Of a stretch of 64,000 nucleotides of DNA, positions 53,663 to 62,454 are shown in pieces. The stretch comes from Neptunicoccus cionae (GTDB taxonomy: Bacteria; Pseudomonadota; Alphaproteobacteria; Rhodobacterales; Rhodobacteraceae). The notes below the pieces were generated by a model that was given only the letters and a program-made list of their open reading frames with translations, made no database searches and was not told the origin of the DNA. The stretch lies in contig NZ_BMKA01000001.1 in assembly GCF_014643735.1 (NCBI RefSeq), positions 62,001-126,000 of the forward strand, written 5' to 3'. Position 1 is the stretch's first letter. Each line of letters opens with the position of its first letter. Position numbers and translations under genes: made by a program.

Positions 53663-54089
53663 TACAAACTCCACTCATCATGCTGGTTCGACCGGTCCGT
53701 TTCCGGCGAAGAACGAAAATATCGATTAGAAGCAACGTATCCGAACAGATGGACTCTTGAGTTGCCGCAAATTCTCGTCCCCAGTTACACAGCACTTGGA
53801 TCAAAACTCAAGGAAAACCGTCCAATTTTGCCCAATTTTGGACAAATTTTGCCATAATTCGATATTTTCTGCCTTTTTTGGGAACATTGCGGTTGAGGAC
53901 GGTTCTTTGTCTCTCAATCGTGGACAATGGTTCTGATCCTCAAGCGCATAAGGCTATTGCAAAAAGCACACGTATGCTGCGATTCGCCGCTTTTGAGCCG
54001 CTTTGCATGCAAATGTGGCGGTATTTGCCACAATTTAGACTTAAACCGTCCCCATACAGCGCGGACAGAACTAATTCGACAGAGTCATT
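53663..54089. other. Divergent 427-bp promoter region with phased repeats
   Basis: It separates the RTX gene from the kinase-like gene. AATTTTG occurs three times at 53824, 53834 and 53845, spaced 10 and 11 bases, i.e. on one face of the helix. A GTGGC / GCCAC hairpin lies at 54015-54031 near the kinase-like start. The stretch 53800-53880 is AT-rich relative to the rest. I see no gene or RNA in it. Confidence 0.5.
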
Positions 54090-55094
54090 ATGGTAGAGCA
54101 AATCTGGAACGGAGTTGACATCGCACAGCGGGCAGAACGCCTGTTTGAAAAGCGTGTCTTGAAGGTCATCGCGCCGGGGGGGCGCAAACGCGGGAGCATT
54201 CGGATCGTTTTCACCGATGAAACAATCATCGCCACGCGGCGCGACAGTCTGGAAGAAACCAAAGCCGAGGCGCATATTCTTGAGCAGCTGACGAAGCACA
54301 CCACGTCCTGCGCAGGTTTCCTGGCGATGGACGGGGATGTGATGTTTCAGACGGATGTGGGTCAGCACCGCTTGGGGCAATACATACGTTTGCAGGATGT
54401 GTCCGATTGGGAAGATGTCGCGGTGAACAGCGTACGCTCTCTGTTTGATGTGCATGTGGCGGGCAATGCATCAACCCTGCCGCAGGATCTGAAATCGTGT
54501 TTCCTAAGCTCCAGATGGATCAAAATGTTTGTGAATGATCCGGCGCGGGTTGCGAAGAAACTGGGCCAGCCGATTCCTGAATATGATATGGATGCGCTGG
54601 CCGAGATCGTCAAAACACCAGAGCGGCGCTTTATCAAATGGGATTGCAGGGCAGGCAACGCGGCCACCGATGAAACCGGAAAAATCCGGTGGTTCGATTT
54701 TGAATATGCTGGCCTGCGTCATGGTGCCGAAGATTTCGCATGGCTGGTCGCGGATGAAAACTGGCCGCTTCAGGCGGATACGATGGTGTCGATCATAAAG
54801 CAGGAATACGGACGCGGTGAAGACCGCAGTTGGGAATCCTATCGTTCTTATCTAGAGGTCTTTGCAACGCTTCAGGCCATCAACCGTATTTTACAGGTTT
54901 TCCGCGGCGTGAAGCGCAAGGGCTGGATCAGCGAACAGCGGGCGCTGCATTATGATGACGTCGGAATTAACCCGCGCCTTGCGATCCACCTGTGTGAGAA
55001 TGGCCGGATATTGGCAGACCGCAACACAGTGACACGCCCGATTGTTCCGGTGTTTGAAGCAGCGCGCAGGGCTTTTGCTGAGACGATGAACTAA
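54090..55094 (+). CDS. APH/choline-kinase-fold phosphotransferase-like protein
   Basis: 334 residues. The second lobe has the kinase pattern F-I-K-W-D185-C-R-A-G-N190 and W-F-D203-F-E-Y-A-G, equivalent to the catalytic loop (HxDxxxxN) and the DFE/DFG metal aspartate of aminoglycoside phosphotransferases, although the usual histidine is replaced by Trp. Upstream, IRIVFTDETIIATRRD and EAHILEQL resemble the N-lobe. No signal or membrane segment. Substrate cannot be read. It is divergent from the RTX gene. Confidence 0.7.
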   Translation: MVEQIWNGVDIAQRAERLFEKRVLKVIAPGGRKRGSIRIVFTDETIIATRRDSLEETKAEAHILEQLTKHTTSCAGFLAMDGDVMFQTDVGQHRLGQYIRLQDVSDWEDVAVNSVRSLFDVHVAGNASTLPQDLKSCFLSSRWIKMFVNDPARVAKKLGQPIPEYDMDALAEIVKTPERRFIKWDCRAGNAATDETGKIRWFDFEYAGLRHGAEDFAWLVADENWPLQADTMVSIIKQEYGRGEDRSWESYRSYLEVFATLQAINRILQVFRGVKRKGWISEQRALHYDDVGINPRLAIHLCENGRILADRNTVTRPIVPVFEAARRAFAETMN

Positions 55095-55104
55095 GCTGGC
55101 AGCT

Positions 55105-57795
55105 TCAGGCGCTGACCGGCGTTTCTGCGGCCTGAAGCGGTAGGGTGATGCGAAACACTGCGCCCTTGCTGCTGCCTGCGTAAACCAGTGTTCCGCCAAG
55201 GTTTTTCACAATCTCGCGGCTGATGGGCAGGCCCAACCCTGCGCTGCCGGAGGTGAATTTCTTCGACAGCTTCGAGAACTTTTCGAATATCAGGTCGATG
55301 TCATCCTCGCTGATGCCCTTGCCGTTATCGGCCACGGTAATCACCAGCTTGCCCATGTGCAGCCCGCTTAGCACGCTGACTTCGGGCGGGGTTGTGCCGC
55401 AATGTTTCAGCGCGTTTGTCACCAGATTGATCAGCACTTGGGACAGCCGGTCGGGATCGGTGTAAAGCGTGACCTGTTCGGCTGTTGTATTGCGCCGGAT
55501 CACAGCGCCCAGTTCGTTGGCCTGTGCTTGCGTGGTCGCAAGGGCGCGGTCGATGATGCTGTGCAAAGGGACGGTTTCAAGGTTCAACTGCACCCGCCCG
55601 TTTTCCATAAAGCTGAGGTCGAGAATATCGTCGAGCAACCGCGTCAACCGGATGCTCTCGCTGTGGATGATCGTTGCGAAATGGTTGAGCTGTTCGGGGT
55701 CCAGCGTATCGCCGTCCTGTAGGATTTCCGAAAATGTGCGGATCGAAGTCATCGGCGTGCGCAGTTCGTGGCTGACCTGACTGAGGAACGTATCCTTTTG
55801 CGCGCCAAGCTCTGTCAGTTTCGCATTGGCATTGCGCAGTTGAACGGCGGCTTGTTCCAGTTCTTTTGACTGGGTTTCAAGACGTGCGGAGTACTCCATG
55901 ATCTGGGCGGTTTCATCAGCCACCGCAATCATGTCTTCAAAGGAAATCTCTGCCCCGCCTGTCACCTGCGCCATCATCGCATGGGCCGCCGCCGCCCCGA
56001 CAGATCCTGCGATCTCGCGCTCCAGCGTGGCGATCAACTCGTTTGTGGCGTCCGGCAGGGGGGAGTCCTTTCCCTGATGCCGTGCCTGCGCTTTGAACAG
56101 GGTCATGGCTTCTTCGCGTCCCAAAATGCGCTGGGCGAGGACCAGCAGGTCTTCGATTGTGGTGTTGCGGGTGATGCCGCGCCGGGGGGAGACTTGCCCG
56201 AACACATTGATGAACTGGACCGATTGCAGCCGTTCTATGGCGCTGGGTGTGGTCAGCAGTGATACACTTATAAAGACCAGTGTGTTCAGCCCCAAGGACC
56301 AGAATACGGCGTGGACCAGTGGATCGGTTATGCCAACCCCCAGCAAGTTTTGCGGTGCCAGCCAGAGGATGCCGAAAGGGCCGCTTTGCAGCGTTTCCGG
56401 CCCCATCAGGGCTGCGCCGCCAAAGCTCGGGATGAACAGTGTATAGGCCCATATGAAAAAGCCGGTGCAAATGCTGGCGATGGCGGCGGGGCGGGTGGCG
56501 CTGTGCCAGAACAATCCGCCGAGCAGGGCGGGCAACACTTGCGCTACCCCCAGAAATGCGATCAAGCCGATAGAGGCCAGCGCCCCCGTTCCGCCGTTGA
56601 ACTGAAAATAGACATAGCCGAGCGCCACAACCACCGCGATGCTGAGCCTGCGCGAGCGGAGCAGCAGATCACGCACGTCGTCACTCGCCGGATTGCGGCT
56701 GGCGTTCATCCGTAGCCAAAGCGGCAAGACGATATGGTTCGACATCATCGTAGACAACGCAATGGAGGCGACGATCACCATCGAAGTGGCAGAGGAAAAC
56801 CCACCCAGAAACGCCAGTGTGGCCAGTGTTTGTTGGCCCTGATCCAAGGGCACTGTCAGAACAAACAGGTCGGGGTTGGCATCGGGGGCCAGAATGGACT
56901 GTCCGGCGATAGCGATGGGCAGAACGAACAGGCTCATTAAAAACAGATAAAGCGGGAAGGCCCAGCTTGCCGTGGCCAGATGCCGCTCGTTGGCGTTTTC
57001 CACGACGATCACCTGAAACATACGGGGCAGGCAGATGATGGCACAGGCGGACAGGAAATTCAGCGTTAACCAGCGGGTGTTAAAGACCTGACTGCTTTGC
57101 AACAATTCGGGGTCCATCCGTGCAAAAATATCCGCCGGACCGCTCGCCACGCCCCAAACGACGAAGATGCCCACCGAAAGCAGCGCTGCCAGCTTTACCA
57201 CCGCTTCAACCGCGATGGCGGTGACAACGCCGTGGTGGCGCTCGTTCGCGTCCAGATTGCGGGTGCCAAAGATGATGGTGAAGACCGCAAGCCCCGCTGC
57301 CACATAAAATGCGGTCACCGTGGGGGAGGGCGCAGGCGCGCCGGTGGCTGTCGTGAACACCGCAAAGCTGAGCGTCATGGATTGCAGTTGCAGCGCGATA
57401 TAGGGCGTGGTGCCCACCACCGCCAGCACCGTGACCAGCACCGCCAGCCCACCGCTTTTACCATAGCGGGAGGACAGTAGGTCGGCGATAGAGGTGATCC
57501 GCTGCACCCGCCCGATCCGCACCAGTTTATGCAACAGCCACCACCAGCCGACAAAAACCAGCGTTGGGCCAAGGTAGATCGCCACAAACTCCAGCCCGTT
57601 GCGCGCCGCCGAGCCGACAGCGCCGTAGAACGTCCATGCGGTGCAATAGACCGAAATCGACAGCGTGTAGATCAGCGGGGAACGCAGAATTGCAAACCGC
57701 CCCGTTTCGGCCCAGCGCTCCGCAGCATAGGCCACAGCGAACAGCCCAAGCACATAGAGCAGGCAGATTGAAACGAGAACATTAAAGCTGATCAT
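55105..57795 (-). CDS. Sodium/solute symporter-type sensor histidine kinase
   Basis: 896 residues. The N-terminal part (about 1-500) is a sodium:solute symporter-like membrane domain of about thirteen helices (GAVGSAARNGLEFVAIYLGPTLVFVGWWWL, GGFSSATSMVIVASIALSTMMSNHIVLPLW). After a coiled linker (about 560-670) follow H676 in LSQVSHELRTPMTS and an ATPase domain with N-box LINLVTNALKH, DNGKGIS and GSAGLGLPIS. This CrbS-type kinase group senses acetate or related acids in Vibrio and Pseudomonas. It overlaps the small gene upstream by 4 bases. Confidence 0.93.
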   Translation of the reverse strand: MISFNVLVSICLLYVLGLFAVAYAAERWAETGRFAILRSPLIYTLSISVYCTAWTFYGAVGSAARNGLEFVAIYLGPTLVFVGWWWLLHKLVRIGRVQRITSIADLLSSRYGKSGGLAVLVTVLAVVGTTPYIALQLQSMTLSFAVFTTATGAPAPSPTVTAFYVAAGLAVFTIIFGTRNLDANERHHGVVTAIAVEAVVKLAALLSVGIFVVWGVASGPADIFARMDPELLQSSQVFNTRWLTLNFLSACAIICLPRMFQVIVVENANERHLATASWAFPLYLFLMSLFVLPIAIAGQSILAPDANPDLFVLTVPLDQGQQTLATLAFLGGFSSATSMVIVASIALSTMMSNHIVLPLWLRMNASRNPASDDVRDLLLRSRRLSIAVVVALGYVYFQFNGGTGALASIGLIAFLGVAQVLPALLGGLFWHSATRPAAIASICTGFFIWAYTLFIPSFGGAALMGPETLQSGPFGILWLAPQNLLGVGITDPLVHAVFWSLGLNTLVFISVSLLTTPSAIERLQSVQFINVFGQVSPRRGITRNTTIEDLLVLAQRILGREEAMTLFKAQARHQGKDSPLPDATNELIATLEREIAGSVGAAAAHAMMAQVTGGAEISFEDMIAVADETAQIMEYSARLETQSKELEQAAVQLRNANAKLTELGAQKDTFLSQVSHELRTPMTSIRTFSEILQDGDTLDPEQLNHFATIIHSESIRLTRLLDDILDLSFMENGRVQLNLETVPLHSIIDRALATTQAQANELGAVIRRNTTAEQVTLYTDPDRLSQVLINLVTNALKHCGTTPPEVSVLSGLHMGKLVITVADNGKGISEDDIDLIFEKFSKLSKKFTSGSAGLGLPISREIVKNLGGTLVYAGSSKGAVFRITLPLQAAETPVSA

Positions 57796-58040
57796 TTGGA
57801 GACGTTGATCCGCAAGGCGCGCCGCCCCAAGAGTAGCGCCAGCAGGATCAGTCCGCCCCAGACGCTGAACACATAAACAAAGGGCGTAGGAAGGCCAAAC
57901 AGACTGTCAGCGCGGGTGAAAACCGTCATGACCGGAGTAATCAGCAAAGCCACGCCGACCACGGGCAACAAGGTGGCGGCATCGCGGAACCGGCGGCCCG
58001 GTCGGCTGGGCAGAGTGGGGCGTTTGGAGGGGTCAGCCAT
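57792..58040 (-). CDS. Small membrane protein of the kinase operon
   Basis: 82 residues. Two hydrophobic stretches are visible: TLLPVVGVALLITPVMTVF and FVYVFSVWGGLILLALLLG, separated by a short loop (TRADSLFGLPTP). The N-terminal 20 residues are basic and proline-rich. It overlaps the histidine kinase start by 4 bases, suggesting it acts with that protein; I do not recognise a named family. Confidence 0.75.
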   Translation of the reverse strand: MADPSKRPTLPSRPGRRFRDAATLLPVVGVALLITPVMTVFTRADSLFGLPTPFVYVFSVWGGLILLALLLGRRALRINVSK

Positions 58041-58049
58041 CAGTCGGCA

Positions 58050-58415
58050 TCACTCCAGCAGGGCTTTGATATTGGCGACGATCTCGCGGTTGGAGAAGGG
58101 TTTGGTCATAAACATCGACGCACCCGCTGCTTGCGCTGCGGCGCGGTCGCGGGACTGGCCCTTGGCGGTCAGCATCAAGACCGGCGTATCGGCCATGCCT
58201 TCGGTGCCGCGAATTTCATTGAGGATGTCAAAGCCGCTTTTGCCCGGCAGCATCACATCAAGAATTACCAGATCCGGCGTTAGCCGAGCGGCTGTTTCAG
58301 CGGCATTGCTACCATCCGCATGAGTGCTGACAGACAAGCCTTCCCGTGTGAGAAGAAAGCTCAGCGCCTCTACTATGTGGGGTTCGTCCTCGATCAATAA
58401 CACCCGTTCGTGCAT
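58050..58415 (-). CDS. Single-domain response regulator
   Basis: 121 residues, receiver only. D10 and phospho-acceptor D53 (LVILDVMLPGKSGFD), Thr in MLTAKGQ, and KPFSNREI lysine are all present. With no output domain it must work through another protein or as a phosphate sink for the histidine kinase in the same operon. It lies 49 bases downstream of the XRE regulator gene on the same strand. Confidence 0.93.
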   Translation of the reverse strand: MHERVLLIEDEPHIVEALSFLLTREGLSVSTHADGSNAAETAARLTPDLVILDVMLPGKSGFDILNEIRGTEGMADTPVLMLTAKGQSRDRAAAQAAGASMFMTKPFSNREIVANIKALLE

Positions 58416-58464
58416 TACAGCCTCCCAACCGTTAGCTTGGTGAAACTACGGCAAGCGAGTGCTT

Positions 58465-59721
58465 TTACGCAAGGATGTAATCCACCCGCCGTGCATCGCA
58501 GTGTTTTCGCGGACAGACGCTGCAATGGAGCCCTGCCAGAACTGGCGCTGCCGGTGCTTGTGACATGACACGGTGGTCGGCGCTGAAAATCATGGTGGAG
58601 CGCAACAGTGCGGGTAGATCATAGCCTCCATTGCCAAGCGGTTCGGACAGTGCATAGGTCAACACACGGTCGCCCGAAGGCATTTCCAACGTAGCTCGCA
58701 AAACCTGTCCGGGTTGCGCAAAGGCGCGGTAGATCGGCCAAAGCGGACAAGCCGAGGAATAAAGTGGCAGCGCCAGTTCGGGGGTCGGTTTGCGCATCAA
58801 GACCGCGCCGGACATATCCACTTCGATCAGGCCGAACACCGGAAACCCCATGTCGGGGGGCATCTGCGCCATGCGAAACAGGATCGCCATGACGCTGGTA
58901 TCATATTGCTGTGCAAGGGTGAGGGGATCAAACCCGTGTTTGGCGGCGGTGCTGGCAAAGGCTTCTGCGGGAAGGGCGCTTTGGATAGATTGGTAGCGCT
59001 CCAGCGTGCTGTGCAGAACCGGCGCATCATGGGGGCCGCATTTCAGTGCGGGTTGCGCATCGGGGGGTGGTACGTGGTCGTGGCTGGCCCAAAAATCATG
59101 CGCCACGGCGGTGGCTGGGCCGCTCGGGTCGGTCTCGCCGTCATGGTCAAAGAAATCCACCATCTTTTGCGCGGTTTCGGACAGGCGCTGGCTGTCACCG
59201 TGCAGATTGGCGAGAAAGCGGGCCTGCATATCCGCCGGAATATCCCCCGCAGTCGCCAGAATGCTGGCGGTGGAGCGGATCGCGGTGATGTTGGACAGGA
59301 TTTGGTGCATGGTTTCGGACACAAACGGGTCATGGGCCATCTGGTCTGTCATCGCTGTCAACGTCTCGCGCTGTTCGCGGGAAACGCGGGACAGCTCGCT
59401 AAGCAGTTTTGCCCAGCCGGGGTAGCGCCCGACGAATTCTTCGATCCGGTCTACTTCGGGCTGGGCAGAACTGTGAGTTTTGGCCGTTTCGGTCAGCGCA
59501 TTGATCAACGAGGCATCCGCCCCCTCAGTCAGTTCGGAGGGCTGCAATTCCAGTTCCCGCGCGATGGCCAACAAGGTGCGCCCCGCGATTCCCCGCCGGT
59601 TGTGTTCTATCAGGTTAAGGTAGCTCGCAGAGATCCCCACAGCACGGGCCAGCGCGGTTTGGGTCAGTTTGCGGGTCTGACGGCGTTCCCTGATACGGGT
59701 TCCGATAAGTGTGCGGGCCAG
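58465..59721 (-). CDS. XRE-family short-chain-acyl-type regulator (DUF2083)
   Basis: 418 residues if initiated at the CTG at 59721, giving (M)ARTLIGTRIRERRQTRKLTQTALARAVGISASYLNLIEHNRRGIAG, a complete HTH. The nearest ATG/GTG start (GTG 59640) would cut the HTH in half, and an in-frame stop lies upstream, so a non-standard start (CTG or the adjacent ATA) is likely; AAAGGA is 8-9 bases before. The C-terminal region ends CSVCPRKHCDARR, the cysteine cluster of the DUF2083 group that includes RamB and ScfR-type regulators of short-chain acyl-CoA metabolism. Confidence 0.82.
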   Translation of the reverse strand: MARTLIGTRIRERRQTRKLTQTALARAVGISASYLNLIEHNRRGIAGRTLLAIARELELQPSELTEGADASLINALTETAKTHSSAQPEVDRIEEFVGRYPGWAKLLSELSRVSREQRETLTAMTDQMAHDPFVSETMHQILSNITAIRSTASILATAGDIPADMQARFLANLHGDSQRLSETAQKMVDFFDHDGETDPSGPATAVAHDFWASHDHVPPPDAQPALKCGPHDAPVLHSTLERYQSIQSALPAEAFASTAAKHGFDPLTLAQQYDTSVMAILFRMAQMPPDMGFPVFGLIEVDMSGAVLMRKPTPELALPLYSSACPLWPIYRAFAQPGQVLRATLEMPSGDRVLTYALSEPLGNGGYDLPALLRSTMIFSADHRVMSQAPAAPVLAGLHCSVCPRKHCDARRVDYILA

Positions 59722-59770
59722 TATTTTTTTCCTTTGATTGCTTTACGTTGCGGGAAGTTTGGTCACTAAA

Positions 59771-59811
59771 TTTACAAAATGCTGCGTTGCGTCGAGAAAA
59801 ATTTTACAAAA
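59771..59811. promoter_or_regulatory. Candidate regulator sites: two TTTACAAAA repeats
   Basis: TTTACAAAA at 59771-59779 and at 59803-59811, direct and 32 bases apart, between the XRE gene and the divergent binding-protein gene. They resemble the TTTGCAAA-type sites reported for RamB relatives. Inference. Confidence 0.5.
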
Positions 59812-59957
59812 AAATTCAACTAAAGCAACTGTTTATTGTATTTTTAACGGATCGAACGGAAAATGCCAGTGTCAATTATTTGACTAAGTGTCCGGGCGCG
59901 TGTCCATGGGAGGATGCACGGGTCGGTCAAAAAATTGAGTTCATTGGGAGGAAATCT

Positions 59958-61316
59958 ATGACTCTGATTAAACCAACACGGCGTGGTGTCATTCAGGCTG
60001 GCGCTTTGGCGGGGGCCGGTATGGCAATGCCGACGATCCTGACAGCTGCAAGCCATGCAGGCTATCGCAATGCACCGCAGGGCGGTTCGGTAACGCTGGG
60101 CTTTAACGTGCCACAGTCCGGTCCTTATGCGGATGAAGGCGCGGACGAGCTGCGTGCCTATGAGCTGGCGGTCGAGCACCTGAATGGTGAAGGCGACGGC
60201 GGCATGATGAATACGTTCATGACCAACGGCAGCAAAGCTGCGCTGAAAGGCAACGGTATTCTGGGTAAGAAGGTGGAATTCGTCACCGGCGATACACAGA
60301 CTAAATCCGATGCGGCGCGGGCTTCTGCGAAATCCATGATCGAAAAAGACGGCGCAATTATGATCACCGGCGGCTCGTCCTCTGGTGTTGCGATTGCGGT
60401 TCAAGGCCTGTGTCAGGAAGCTGGCGTGATCTTTATGGCGGGTCTGACCCACTCTAACGACACCACAGGTAAAGACAAAAAAGCCAACGGTTTCCGCCAC
60501 TTCTTCAACGGTTACATGTCCGCCGCTGCGCTGGCACCTGTGCTTGAGAAAATGTACGGCAAAGACCGCAAGGCCTATCACCTGACAGCGGATTATACAT
60601 GGGGCTGGACGCAACAGGAATCCATTGCTGCTGCAACCGAAGCCAAAGGCTGGGAAACGGTTAAAAACGTCCTGACACCGCTGGCGACGACCGACTTCTC
60701 GTCCTATGTGGCGCCTGTTCTGAACTCTGGCGCGGATGTGCTGGTTCTGAACCACTACGGCGGGAACATGGTGAACTCGCTGACCTCTGCTGTGCAGTTT
60801 GGTCTGCGCGACAAGCAGGTGAACGGCAAGAACTTTGAAATCGTCGTGCCTTTGTACTCTCGCCTGATGGCGCGTGGTGCGGGTGAAAACGTGAAAGGGA
60901 TCTTCGGGTCTACAAACTGGCACTGGTCCCTTCAGGACGAAGCGTCCAAAGCGTTTGTTAAATCGTTCGGCACCAAATACGGCTTCCCGCCGTCCCAGGC
61001 AGCCCACACGGTTTACTGTCAGACCCTGCTTTATGCGAACGCCTGTGAAATGGCCGGCACGTTCAACCCGTGCGGCGTAGGCGAAGCCCTTGAGGGCTTG
61101 CAGTTTGACGGTCTGGGCAATGGCGCCACCGAATACCGCGCCGATGACCACCAGTGCTTCAAAGACGTTCTGGTTGTGAAGGGTAAAGACAACCCTACAT
61201 CCGAGTTCGACCTTCTGGAAGTGGTTGAAGTCACCCCGCGTGCACAGGTGGAATACGCACCCGACCACGCCATGTTCGCCGGTGGCGATCTGGGCCAATG
61301 CAATCCGGGCGCGTAA
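59958..61316 (+). CDS. ABC transporter substrate-binding protein with Tat-type signal
   Basis: 452 residues from the ATG after GGGAGGA; the frame is open far upstream but without family character. The N-terminus KPTRRGVIQAGALAGAGMAMPTILTAASHAG has a twin-arginine motif (TRRGVI) before its hydrophobic stretch, so export by Tat is likely. The mature part (VTLGFNVPQSGPYADEGADELRAYELAVEHLN) is the branched-chain amino-acid/amide-binding fold. Longer than most LivK proteins by 60-80 residues. A terminator-like hairpin follows, then the permeases. Confidence 0.9.
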   Translation: MTLIKPTRRGVIQAGALAGAGMAMPTILTAASHAGYRNAPQGGSVTLGFNVPQSGPYADEGADELRAYELAVEHLNGEGDGGMMNTFMTNGSKAALKGNGILGKKVEFVTGDTQTKSDAARASAKSMIEKDGAIMITGGSSSGVAIAVQGLCQEAGVIFMAGLTHSNDTTGKDKKANGFRHFFNGYMSAAALAPVLEKMYGKDRKAYHLTADYTWGWTQQESIAAATEAKGWETVKNVLTPLATTDFSSYVAPVLNSGADVLVLNHYGGNMVNSLTSAVQFGLRDKQVNGKNFEIVVPLYSRLMARGAGENVKGIFGSTNWHWSLQDEASKAFVKSFGTKYGFPPSQAAHTVYCQTLLYANACEMAGTFNPCGVGEALEGLQFDGLGNGATEYRADDHQCFKDVLVVKGKDNPTSEFDLLEVVEVTPRAQVEYAPDHAMFAGGDLGQCNPGA

Positions 61317-61339
61317 GTGTAGCCTGATGCAAAACAGGA

Positions 61340-61367
61340 CCACGGCAAGCCAATTGCCGTGGTTTTT
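61340..61367 (+). terminator. Attenuating terminator after the binding-protein gene
   Basis: CCACGGCAA / TTGCCGTGG with loop GCCAA, followed by five T. Being inside the operon, it probably cuts transcription partly, leaving more binding protein than permease. Confidence 0.8.
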
Positions 61368-61404
61368 CACGATACAACCCTCCATATAGAAGAAGGGCGG
61401 GACA

Positions 61405-62451
61405 ATGGACGCAATCCTCCTGCAAATTCTGAACGGACTGGACAAAGGCTCCGCCTATGCGTTGATCGCCCTTGGCCTGACCTTGATTTTTGGTACTCTG
61501 GGCGTGGTCAACTTCGCTCACGGTGCCTTGTTCATGATCGGTGCGTTCTGCGCCGTCACCTTGCAAAAAATTCTCACGATCAGTTCCATTAGTATTGATC
61601 CGGAAAAGAAAGACTTTCTGGGCAATCCGATGGAGGTAAAGACCCCCTATGTGGAATCCTGGTTCGGAGAGGCCACCGGACAGTTGATTATCAACTGGTC
61701 CGTCCCGCTGGCCATTCTGTTCGCGATTCCGGTGATGCTGGCTGTCGGCTACATCATGGAGCGGGGTCTGATCAAACACTTCTACAAACGCCCCCATGCG
61801 GACCAGATTCTTGTGACCTTCGGTCTGGCGATCGTCATTCAGGAGATCGTGAAACACTATTATGGTGCCAACCCGATCCCGACGCCTGCACCCGACGCGC
61901 TGCGTGGTTCGTTTGATTTCGGCGTCTTGCTCGGCTTTGATCCAAATGCTGTGATCTATCCGCTGTGGCGTCTGGTCTATTTCGCCTTTTCCGCACTGGT
62001 GATCGGCGCTGTATTCGCCTTTTTGCAATTCACCACGTTTGGCATGGTGGTTCGGGCTGGCATGGCCGACCGCGAAACTGTGGGCTTGCTTGGCATCAAC
62101 ATCGACCGCCGCTTTACGCTGACCTTTGGTATTGCTGCGGCTGTGGCTGGTCTAGCGGGGGTGATGTACACGCCGATCAACAGTCCGAACTATCACATGG
62201 GTATGGACTTTCTGGTGCTGAGCTTTGTGGTTGTGGTCGTCGGCGGCATGGGCAGTCTGCCCGGTGCGGTGCTGGCAGGGTTCCTTCTGGGTATCCTCGA
62301 AAGCTTTGCCGCGATGAACGAGGTCAAAAGCTTCTTTGACGCGATCTACCTGCCGTCCATTGACCAGATCATCATCTACCTAGTTGCAATTATCGTTTTG
62401 TTGGCCCGCCCGCGCGGTCTGATGGGGCGCAAAGGCGTGATGGAGGAATAA
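61405..62451 (+). CDS. ABC transporter permease, LivH type
   Basis: 348 residues. The standard opening ILLQILNGLDKGSAYALIALGLTLIFGTLGVVNFAHGALFMIGAFCAV, a periplasmic insertion (about 50-90, SSISIDPEKKDFLGNPMEVKTPYVES) longer than in the first cassette, and GMVVRAGMADRETVGLLGINIDRRFTLTFGI. It forms the inner-membrane channel with the following gene, from which it is separated by 3 bases. Confidence 0.92.
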   Translation: MDAILLQILNGLDKGSAYALIALGLTLIFGTLGVVNFAHGALFMIGAFCAVTLQKILTISSISIDPEKKDFLGNPMEVKTPYVESWFGEATGQLIINWSVPLAILFAIPVMLAVGYIMERGLIKHFYKRPHADQILVTFGLAIVIQEIVKHYYGANPIPTPAPDALRGSFDFGVLLGFDPNAVIYPLWRLVYFAFSALVIGAVFAFLQFTTFGMVVRAGMADRETVGLLGINIDRRFTLTFGIAAAVAGLAGVMYTPINSPNYHMGMDFLVLSFVVVVVGGMGSLPGAVLAGFLLGILESFAAMNEVKSFFDAIYLPSIDQIIIYLVAIIVLLARPRGLMGRKGVMEE

Positions 62452-62454
62452 CCC

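Noticed and set aside
52841-53857. Long plus-strand ORFs with CTGPTS and PVPPV repeats
   Set aside because: They are alternative frames of the minisatellite in the RTX gene; no ribosome site or independent support.
59844-61445. 533-codon minus-strand ORF over the Tat-type binding protein gene
   Set aside because: Shadow of the real plus-strand gene; composition lacks protein-family features.
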